A stretch of 12,229 bases of DNA. Source: Chitinophagales bacterium. GTDB taxonomy: Bacteria > Bacteroidota > Bacteroidia > Chitinophagales > Saprospiraceae. Both the position numbers and the translations under genes were made by a program. The stretch lies in contig JAAFHQ010000082.1 in assembly GCA_013298445.1 (NCBI GenBank), forward strand, positions 1 to 12,229, written 5' to 3'. Positions 4,535 through 11,065 of the stretch are shown here, piece after piece (the first letter of the stretch is position 1; each line of letters begins with the position of its first letter). The notes under the pieces are model-generated. The model searched no databases. It had not been told where the DNA came from and saw only the letters and a program-made list of their open reading frames with translations.

Positions 4535-7102
4535 ATGCGCACAATCATCGAATATCTTTTTAGTGGAGCCAACCATCCTACTCACTTAGTCATTGTAAAA
4601 TGGATGTGGCGACTGACCTTGTACGGGTTGCTTTTTGGATTTTTGTTTTTTGTGCTGTTGTCTTTCACCAATTTACCCTCTTTGCAACAATTGGAGAACC
4701 CGCGCAGTGAGTTGGCCACCCAGATTTTGGCCGACAATGGGGAAATGTTAGGGGTTTATGCCGCTGAAAACCGCATTCCAATTACCTACGATTCCCTCTC
4801 ACCTTACCTTGTTCATGCCCTGATTGCTACGGAGGATAAGCGCTACTATGAACATGCAGGCATTGACTTTGAAGCTTTAGGTCGGGTTTTATTCAAAACG
4901 GTATTGTTGCAAAATCGCAGTTCGGGAGGTGCCAGTACCATTACCCAACAGTTGGCCAAATTATTGTTTACCCAAAAACCAGGCTCTGGTTTGGCCCGGG
5001 TGATGCAAAAATTTAAAGAGTGGATCATTGCAGTACGTCTGGAGCGAAAATACACCAAAGAAGAAATTTTGTCGATGTACCTGAACAAGGCTGAATTTGT
5101 CAACAATGCTTACGGCATCAAGGCGGCAGCCGATACTTATTTCAGCAAAACGCCCAAAAATCTGGAACTTCAGGAAGCAGCCATGCTGATTGGTATGCTT
5201 CAAAACCCTTCCTACTTCAATCCAATCCGTCGGCCAGAGCTGTGCAAAAAACGCCGGGAAATCGTATTGAACCAAATGGTGAAAAATGGCTCCCTCACCG
5301 AAACCCGTTACAACGAATTACGCACAACTGATCTAGGTATCAAATTTCGCCGCAAATCACATATCGATGGTATTGCCACCTATTTTAGGGAGGAATTGCG
5401 TCAAGATCTCAAAGCAATTTTAGCAAGTAAAGAATGCCAAAAACGCTCAGATGGTACCCCCTATGATTTGTACCGGGATGGCTTGAAAATTTACACCACC
5501 ATCGACGGTGAAGTACAAAGATTGGCTGAACGTGCGATGATTAAACACATGTCCAGCCTACAAAAGGCCTTTTGGAATGAATGGCGGGGAAAAGACCCCT
5601 GGAACTACAAAGGAGGTTCGGATGCCAATATTCCCCAGGTACCTACTCGTCTGGCCGCGTTGGAAAACAATATTCGGGCAACGGATCGTTATCAGGTGCT
5701 GCGGGATTTGTACCTGGGCGAAATCACCCGGCGCATTGAGTCTGATGCGATTGGGGAAGGTTTTTTCCATGAAGACGATCGTGAAGTGGACCGCATGGAA
5801 AAGGAAAATCAGAAAGCTGGCTACCTAAATCAACTGGTAGAGCAGCAAATTATCGGGGTCACCCTGGCGGCCCAATACCGCAAAGTGATGAACCATCAGG
5901 ACTTCCCCCAATTGCTTACCCAATGGCGGCGTTTGCAGGAGGTAGTCAAACGTGATTTTCGCCGCCCCGTGCGGATGAAAGTTTTCACCTATGAACCTGG
6001 TCGCAATTTTGAAAAAGACACAGTGATGTCGCCACTGGATTCCATCAAGTACCACCGCATGTTTTTGCAAACCGGTATTTTGGCAGTGGAACCCCGTAGC
6101 GGTTACGTCAAAGCCTGGGTAGGTGGCATCAATTCCAAGTATTTCCAATACGACCATACCCGAATCAGTCGGCAGGTTGGTTCTACCTTCAAGCCATTTG
6201 TATATGCAGCGGCAATAGCGCTCAATCGACTCTCACCCTGTTATACCGTTTACGACGTCCAACAAACCATTGAACCGGGTGACGGGGATTTCAATTTGTA
6301 CAGCCGCTGGGCCCCCCGCAATTTTAACAATGAATATTCCGGTCGTTTGATCAATCTGAAAGAAGGGCTGCGCAAGTCCAAAAACTCGGTATCGGTCCAA
6401 CTGGTCAAAGAACTCAAGAGTACCGTACCCATTCGTACGCTCGTGCATGCGATGGGAATCGACAGCAGTACCCGTTACCCCAATGGGCAGTACCGGGTAC
6501 CTAAAAGCCCCGCCATTTGTCTTGGTGCTGCTGATTTGAGCGTGATGGAAATGACGGGTGCATTTTCCACTTTCGCCAATAACGGACTTTTTGTTCGTCC
6601 CACTACTGTTTTGCGCATCGAGGACAAAAATGGCAAGGTGATTTACGAATCCGAAATACGGGAAGAGCAGGCCATTCAGGCTGCGCCCAACTATGTGATG
6701 GTCGAACTATTGCGGTATGCGGCCAACATCAGTGGGGTTAAAAGTGATGTGGGTGGTAAAACTGGTACGACCAACGACTTCGTGGACGGCTGGTTTATGG
6801 GTATGACCCCTAATCTGGTGGTTGGCACCTGGGTAGGTGGTGAAGATCGTTGGGTTCATTTCCGTTCTTCTACCTATGGGCAAGGGGCACGAATGGCTAA
6901 GCCATTTTTCGTAGAATTCATCCGCCAATTGGAAAGCGCCAAAGACCTGCGCTTTGACGCTTCCAGACGTTTTTATCGCCCTCCGGGAGATTTAGGCATC
7001 GAACTCGATTGTTCTAAATACACCCAGGGTGGTTTAAATTTGAATGATCCTGGTGTAGGAGCTGGTAAAGAAGATCAGTTTGGGGATGAGTTGAATAATT
7101 AA
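4535..7102 (+). CDS. Class A penicillin-binding protein (PBP1A-type transglycosylase/transpeptidase)
   Basis: This 855-residue bifunctional peptidoglycan synthase polymerises lipid II and crosslinks stem peptides at the outer face of the inner membrane. A single membrane segment spans about residues 27-44 (LTLYGLLFGFLFFVLL). The GT51 domain follows, with ATEDKRYYEHAGID at 98-111 (catalytic Glu100), GGASTITQQLAK at 131-142 and an RKYTKEEILSMYLN helix at 171-184. The transpeptidase domain has the three penicillin-binding motifs: S550-T-F-K553 (active Ser550), S615-K-N617 and K742-T-G744. Between the two domains, about 340-500, is a charged segment rich in helix-forming residues, of a kind seen in Bacteroidota homologues. 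The chosen ATG lies downstream of the promoter box. An in-frame TTG at 4502 falls inside that box and is rejected. It would be called mrcA or ponA by analogy. Confidence 0.94.
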   Translation: MRTIIEYLFSGANHPTHLVIVKWMWRLTLYGLLFGFLFFVLLSFTNLPSLQQLENPRSELATQILADNGEMLGVYAAENRIPITYDSLSPYLVHALIATEDKRYYEHAGIDFEALGRVLFKTVLLQNRSSGGASTITQQLAKLLFTQKPGSGLARVMQKFKEWIIAVRLERKYTKEEILSMYLNKAEFVNNAYGIKAAADTYFSKTPKNLELQEAAMLIGMLQNPSYFNPIRRPELCKKRREIVLNQMVKNGSLTETRYNELRTTDLGIKFRRKSHIDGIATYFREELRQDLKAILASKECQKRSDGTPYDLYRDGLKIYTTIDGEVQRLAERAMIKHMSSLQKAFWNEWRGKDPWNYKGGSDANIPQVPTRLAALENNIRATDRYQVLRDLYLGEITRRIESDAIGEGFFHEDDREVDRMEKENQKAGYLNQLVEQQIIGVTLAAQYRKVMNHQDFPQLLTQWRRLQEVVKRDFRRPVRMKVFTYEPGRNFEKDTVMSPLDSIKYHRMFLQTGILAVEPRSGYVKAWVGGINSKYFQYDHTRISRQVGSTFKPFVYAAAIALNRLSPCYTVYDVQQTIEPGDGDFNLYSRWAPRNFNNEYSGRLINLKEGLRKSKNSVSVQLVKELKSTVPIRTLVHAMGIDSSTRYPNGQYRVPKSPAICLGAADLSVMEMTGAFSTFANNGLFVRPTTVLRIEDKNGKVIYESEIREEQAIQAAPNYVMVELLRYAANISGVKSDVGGKTGTTNDFVDGWFMGMTPNLVVGTWVGGEDRWVHFRSSTYGQGARMAKPFFVEFIRQLESAKDLRFDASRRFYRPPGDLGIELDCSKYTQGGLNLNDPGVGAGKEDQFGDELNN

Positions 7103-7154
7103 GCGGGGGTTGAAATCAAACCTTGAGGCAACACCAAAAGCATTCCTTTTTTTT

Positions 7155-7162
7155 TACTTTTG
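7155..7162 (+). promoter_or_regulatory. Probable -7 box before the cyclophilin lipoprotein gene
   Basis: TACTTTTG matches TAnnTTTG and sits after a nine-T run. No TTTG is seen at the expected -33 distance (CACC at 7132-7135), so support is partial. Transcription would begin near 7169, just before the hairpin that starts at 7173, repeating the arrangement seen at aroB. Confidence 0.45.
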
Positions 7163-7172
7163 CAAAAACATG

Positions 7173-7210
7173 CTAGTGTCCCGGGCATGAAGTAATGCTC
7201 GGGACACTAG
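7173..7210. repeat. 16-bp hairpin in the leader of the cyclophilin lipoprotein gene
   Basis: CTAGTGTCCCGGGCAT (7173-7188) is the reverse complement of 7195-7210 at 15 of 16 positions, with a 6-nt loop (GAAGTA). The mismatch is G against T, a wobble pair in the sense RNA. It lies 10 nt after the -7 box and 18 nt before the ATG at 7229. No T-run follows, so it does not look like a terminator. Confidence 0.88.
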
Positions 7211-7228
7211 TGTTTCTCACTGGATTAA

Positions 7229-9262
7229 ATGACCGCGCTAATGCCATACCAACGCATCGCTTACTTTATTTTTATCGGAATTTTTTTGGGGCTGCAAGCT
7301 TGTACGCCACCTTCTGACAAAAAAGTTTCCACCGTAGTACGTACCAATATTTTTGAAGACGCTACGGCCCAGGAAATTTACCAATTGCAAGATGCCCGCA
7401 ACGTTGATAGTTTGCTCTTTTACTTGCGCGATGCAGACCCCAGCTACCGTTACGCCGCGGCTATGGCATTTGCCTCCATTAAAGACAGTACCATCGTGGA
7501 GCAGCTCGGCGAATTACTCAAAGACGAATCGCCCGATGTGCGTTACGCCGTGGCCTATGCTTTGGGTCAAACCCAGTCCAAGGCAGCAGAACCTTTACTG
7601 ATTGCCGGCTTCGATCGTTTTGACAGCACTGGCACTTCCATGAAAGTCAATGCCGCAATTTTGGAAGCCATTGGCAAATGTGGCTCCAAAAAAGCATTGC
7701 AACAAATGAGTGCCGTAAGCACTTACAAACCCAGCGACTCAATTCTGGTGGAAGGTTTGGCCTGGGGGATTTACCGTTTTGGACTCCGGGGCATCATCGA
7801 TTCTACGGCCACCAAACGAATGGTGGAAATGCTCTTGAATCAACAATTCACCCCGCGTATTCACTATGTTGCTGCTTATTTTTTAGCCAGAGCCAACGTA
7901 CGTCTTGATACTTTTGCGTCCCAATTGGCTCCATTGGCTCCTAAGGCGAGTAACCCATTCATTCGGATGGCCCTGGCCAGTAGCCTGGGCAAAACCTACA
8001 AACCATACGCAGTAGATACCCTGGCCCACTGGTTGCCCAAGGAGCCCGATTACCGGGTGCGCATCAACATTGTGCAAGCTTTGGGAAAATTGGACTACAA
8101 ACTTACCCGTGTTGCTTTGTTTAATGCCTTACGGGACCCCAATAGCCATGTGGCTGCAACAGCGGCCAAAACACTGGCGACCTATGGACAAGGACGCGAT
8201 GCGACCTATTACTGGCGGCTCGCTAAGGACTCCACCCTCAACTGGGCGGTACAAGCCAATTTATATGCCGCAGCCCAACGTTTGCTGCCACCATTGTACG
8301 CGGACTATCGGGAAACAATGAACTTTCAGTGCCGCCGGCGCTACGAACGTAGTCAAAGTGCTGAAGAAAGAGCGGCCTTTCTGGAGGCGCTCTGTGAATT
8401 CCCTTGGAATTACCGCTACATTCAACAACAGGCTGTTGCAGTAAAAAGCCCTGTCGTGCGCATAGCGGCCTGGAATGGCTTGAAAAAAATCGCTACCCGC
8501 CCGGATTTCGAACGCTTCTTTGGCCTGGGCTGGCGGAAAGTGGGTAAGGAATTGTCGATTTTTTTCAAACAAGCCTCACTGAGTAAAGATGCGGGTTTGA
8601 TAGCAGTAGCTGCGGAAGCGCTGCGGGTTCCTCAACGCAATTTTGGGCAATATTTCACCCAGGTCGGCTTTTTGGATACTGCGTTGGCAAGCCTCAAATT
8701 GCCCCGCGACATTGAAACCCAATTTGAAGTCCAGAAAACGATCAGCTTCCTGAAAGGCCAGCCAGAGCCGAAACCAGTCAAAACCGACCCCAGAAAACAC
8801 CCCATCAATTGGGAAACCCTGGCTAACTTGCGCGAACGCCCGGTGGCCATCATCAGCACCAGCAAGGGAACGATTCGGGTACAGTTGATGCCGGAGATAG
8901 CTCCAGGTTCGGTAGCTATGTTTGTGGAGCAGGCCCGTAAAGGGTATTACAATGGTAAGTCTTTCCATCGGGTGGTTCCCAATTTTGTTGCACAGGGCGG
9001 TTGTCCTCGTGGCGACGGTTATGGTAGCCTCGATTTCACCTTGCGCACCGAAGTGCCCGCCCCTATGCGTTATGACAATGAAGGGCTGGTAGGACTCGCT
9101 TCGGCTGGGCTGGACACAGAAAGTGTACAGTTTTTTATCACCCATTCCCCCGCGCCTCATCTTGACGGAAATTACACTATCTTCGCAACTGTAATCGATG
9201 GCATGAGTGTGGTCCACGACTTGCATATCGGCGATGTGATCAATAAAATCAGCATTCAATAG
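7229..9262 (+). CDS. Predicted lipoprotein: helical (HEAT-like) repeats fused to a cyclophilin-type peptidyl-prolyl isomerase
   Basis: The 677-residue product begins with a lipoprotein signal: a hydrophobic stretch RIAYFIFIGIFLGLQ, then Cys25 in LQAC, so it should be anchored at the cell envelope. Residues about 45-350 and 400-510 are helical repeats of HEAT type (for example DPSYRYAAAMAFASI at 70-84, SPDVRYAVAYALGQ at 101-114, EPDYRVRINIVQALGKL at 272-288, DPNSHVAATAAKTL at 303-316). Residues about 538-672 form a cyclophilin domain with FHRVVPNFVAQGG (579-591, catalytic Arg581), SVQFFITHS (632-640) and HLDGNYTIFA (644-653). The Trp of human cyclophilin A that contacts cyclosporin is His644 here, which suggests weak drug binding. 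The likely role is folding or quality control of exported proteins, with the repeats binding clients; this role is inference. An ATG at 7241 is an alternative start that keeps the signal peptide. Confidence 0.9.
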   Translation: MTALMPYQRIAYFIFIGIFLGLQACTPPSDKKVSTVVRTNIFEDATAQEIYQLQDARNVDSLLFYLRDADPSYRYAAAMAFASIKDSTIVEQLGELLKDESPDVRYAVAYALGQTQSKAAEPLLIAGFDRFDSTGTSMKVNAAILEAIGKCGSKKALQQMSAVSTYKPSDSILVEGLAWGIYRFGLRGIIDSTATKRMVEMLLNQQFTPRIHYVAAYFLARANVRLDTFASQLAPLAPKASNPFIRMALASSLGKTYKPYAVDTLAHWLPKEPDYRVRINIVQALGKLDYKLTRVALFNALRDPNSHVAATAAKTLATYGQGRDATYYWRLAKDSTLNWAVQANLYAAAQRLLPPLYADYRETMNFQCRRRYERSQSAEERAAFLEALCEFPWNYRYIQQQAVAVKSPVVRIAAWNGLKKIATRPDFERFFGLGWRKVGKELSIFFKQASLSKDAGLIAVAAEALRVPQRNFGQYFTQVGFLDTALASLKLPRDIETQFEVQKTISFLKGQPEPKPVKTDPRKHPINWETLANLRERPVAIISTSKGTIRVQLMPEIAPGSVAMFVEQARKGYYNGKSFHRVVPNFVAQGGCPRGDGYGSLDFTLRTEVPAPMRYDNEGLVGLASAGLDTESVQFFITHSPAPHLDGNYTIFATVIDGMSVVHDLHIGDVINKISIQ

Positions 9263-9266
9263 TGAA

Positions 9267-9335
9267 CCTGGGTTTCAGGGTTCCATCCGGCACTTCGGCT
9301 ACGCTCAGTGACCGGATTGAACCCTGAAACCCAGG
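9267..9335. repeat. 24-bp inverted repeat with nested hairpin between the cyclophilin gene and gcvT
   Basis: Arms 9267-9290 and 9312-9335 match at 23 of 24 positions (CCTGGGTTTCAGGG at the outer end). The loop holds a second small hairpin, CACT...AGTG, in the string CACTTCGGCTACGCTCAGTG (9291-9310). That string, and its variant with GACTACGCTC, looks like a short palindrome I have seen scattered through intergenic DNA of many bacterial genomes. It starts 4 nt after the upstream stop codon and ends 23 nt before the gcvT ATG. Only four T follow, so termination is possible but weak. Confidence 0.9.
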
Positions 9336-9358
9336 AACCTTTTCAAATAAACGCACAC

Positions 9359-10492
9359 ATGAAAAACACGCCACTCACTGAAAAACACATCGCGCTTGGT
9401 GCCAAGATGGCCCCATTTGCTGGCTACAATATGCCGATTTCTTACACGGGCATTCAGGAAGAGCACCATACCGTACGCAATGGAGTGGGTGTATTTGATG
9501 TGTCGCACATGGGCGAGTTCATTGTAAAAGGAAAACAAGCACTGGAGTTGATCCAACACATTACCACCAATGATGCTTCCAAATTAGGCGTTGGCCAGGC
9601 CCAATATTCTTCCCTCCCCAACGACAAAGGTGGAATTATTGACGACTTGCTGGTTTACCGTTTGCCAGAAGACAATTGCGCAGAAGGTGAGCGCGCCTAC
9701 ATGTTGGTGGTGAATGCTTCTAATATTGAAAAAGACTGGAATTGGGTCAATGCCCATTTGGAACCGACCGCTGAGTTTGCGCGTGGTTTTGATACCCGGG
9801 TAATCAATATTTCTGATCAAACGTCTCTGATTGCGGTACAAGGCCCAAAAGCCTTACAAACCTTGCAACCTTTGACTGGCATCGATTTGGGGCGCATTAA
9901 ATACTACAACTTTGCCAAGGGTAAATTTGCAGGATTTGATAATGTTATTGTTTCGGCTACCGGGTACACTGGCGCAGGTGGCTTTGAAATTTATGTAGAC
10001 AGTAGCCACGCTGCCGCGATTTGGGATGCCGTCTTTGAATCCGGCAAAGCACTGGGGATCGCTCCCATTGGCCTGGGTGCCAGAGATACCCTCCGCTTGG
10101 AAATGGGCTTTTGTTTGTACGGAAACGACATCGACGATACCACTTCTCCCCTTGAAGCGGGTTTGGGTTGGATTACCAAACTGGCTAAACCCAGTTTTAT
10201 TGGAAAAAATATCTTTGAAGCCCAAAAGGCAGCTGGCGTCAGTCGTAAGCTGGTTGGTTTTGTACTCGAAGACCGCCGCATTCCCCGTCACGATTACGAA
10301 ATTCTGGATGCTCAAGGCCAGGTCATCGGCAAAGTAACTTCGGGTTCGCAATCGCCAACCCTGGGTAAACCGATTGGGATGGGCTATGTCAAAACGGAAT
10401 TTGCTGCACCGGGAACTGAAATTTTCATTTCGATTAGTGGCAAAAGCCTGGCAGCTACCGTGGTCAAAACGCCATTTTTAGCGCAAGTTTAA
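9359..10492 (+). CDS. gcvT: Glycine cleavage system aminomethyltransferase (T-protein)
   Basis: This 377-residue enzyme takes the aminomethyl group from lipoylated H-protein, releasing ammonia and making 5,10-methylene-tetrahydrofolate. Family landmarks run through it: KMAPFAGYNMPISY (16-29), GVFDVSHMGEF (44-54), GGIIDDLLVYR (91-101, with the conserved Asp pair 95-96), SATGYTGAGGFEIYV (199-213), GLGARDTLRLEMGFCLYG (238-255) and SPLEAGLGW (263-271). The frame is open upstream to an ATG at 9308, but that extension lies in the inverted repeat. The ATG at 9359 gives the family start MKNTPLTEKHIALGAKM. No TAnnTTTG box is visible in the 96-bp gap before it, so it may depend on read-through from the upstream gene. 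gcvH and gcvP are not in the window, as is common in Bacteroidota, where the gcv genes are scattered. Confidence 0.96.
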   Translation: MKNTPLTEKHIALGAKMAPFAGYNMPISYTGIQEEHHTVRNGVGVFDVSHMGEFIVKGKQALELIQHITTNDASKLGVGQAQYSSLPNDKGGIIDDLLVYRLPEDNCAEGERAYMLVVNASNIEKDWNWVNAHLEPTAEFARGFDTRVINISDQTSLIAVQGPKALQTLQPLTGIDLGRIKYYNFAKGKFAGFDNVIVSATGYTGAGGFEIYVDSSHAAAIWDAVFESGKALGIAPIGLGARDTLRLEMGFCLYGNDIDDTTSPLEAGLGWITKLAKPSFIGKNIFEAQKAAGVSRKLVGFVLEDRRIPRHDYEILDAQGQVIGKVTSGSQSPTLGKPIGMGYVKTEFAAPGTEIFISISGKSLAATVVKTPFLAQV

Positions 10493-10555
10493 ACAAAAGT
10501 GCCTGCTTTTACATTTAATTATGTACTTTCAGGAAATTTTGAAACTATTGGACAA

Positions 10556-11056
10556 ATGAACCTGCCCGAAGGAAAGGATAAATTTTTACAGTCTTGGGGA
10601 GCTTTTGGCTCTAGTTGGGGTGTCAATCGCACGATGGCGCAAATCCATGCCCTTTTGATGATCGCTCCCCAAGCGCTCAGTGCTGATGACATCATGGAGG
10701 AGCTGAAAATTTCTCGTGGCAATGCCAACATGAATTTGCGGGCCTTGATCGACTGGGGTTTGGTGTTCAAAGAACTCAAGGCTGGAGAGCGCAAGGAATT
10801 TTTCGTGGCAGAAAAAGACATGTGGAAGGTGGTCAAAAACATCATCATCCAGCGCAAAAAGAAAGAATTGGAGCCCATGCTCAAAGTATTGGATGAATTG
10901 TCCAGCGTAGAGGGTACCGACCCCGAAGCTGAAGAATTTGTCCGAATGATAAAAGAAATCAAACTCTTTTCCAGCAAAGCCGATTCTACCCTCGACACTT
11001 TGGTGAAGGCGGATTCCAATTGGTTTGTGGGGACATTTATGAAAATGATCAAATAG
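10556..11056 (+). CDS. GbsR/MarR-family winged-helix transcriptional regulator
   Basis: This 166-residue protein resembles the GbsR group of MarR-like DNA-binding regulators. Residues about 26-75 carry the winged helix-turn-helix: MAQIHALLMIAPQALSADDI, then MEELKISRGNANMNLRALIDWGLVFKE, with the recognition helix around SRGNANMNLRAL (53-64) and a wing at GERKEFFVAEKDMW (77-90). The C-terminal half is charged and helical, fit for dimerisation. Ligand and targets cannot be told from the sequence. It begins 63 bp after gcvT on the same strand and may be co-transcribed. A TACTTTCA at 10524-10531 resembles a -7 box but lacks a -33 match. A GTG at 10499 would add 19 residues (MPAFTFNYVL...) that do not look like the family, so the ATG is preferred. 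Confidence 0.85.
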   Translation: MNLPEGKDKFLQSWGAFGSSWGVNRTMAQIHALLMIAPQALSADDIMEELKISRGNANMNLRALIDWGLVFKELKAGERKEFFVAEKDMWKVVKNIIIQRKKKELEPMLKVLDELSSVEGTDPEAEEFVRMIKEIKLFSSKADSTLDTLVKADSNWFVGTFMKMIK

Positions 11057-11065
11057 CAGCGTTTT

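Noticed and set aside
7116..7155. Rho-independent terminator after the penicillin-binding protein gene (nine T at 7147-7155)
   Set aside because: No stem of useful length precedes the T-run; only a 4-bp GGTT/AACC pairing is seen some 20 bp earlier. The T-run sits just before the next -7 box.
8576..9259. 227-residue open frame on the minus strand
   Set aside because: It is antisense to the cyclophilin domain; no recognisable protein pattern. The same applies to long antisense frames at 9854-10351 (gcvT) and 10519-11052 (regulator).
680..9335. Inverted repeats as MITEs or insertion sequences with terminal repeats
   Set aside because: Loops are only 6-27 nt, with no interior, no target-site duplications that I can see, and no transposase gene in the window.
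9308..9358. N-terminal extension of GcvT from an ATG at 9308
   Set aside because: The extension lies in the loop and right arm of the inverted repeat at 9267-9335; the family start is MKNTPLTEKH at 9359.
10499..10555. GTG start for the GbsR-type regulator
   Set aside because: It would add 19 residues with no family resemblance, only 6 bp after the gcvT stop.
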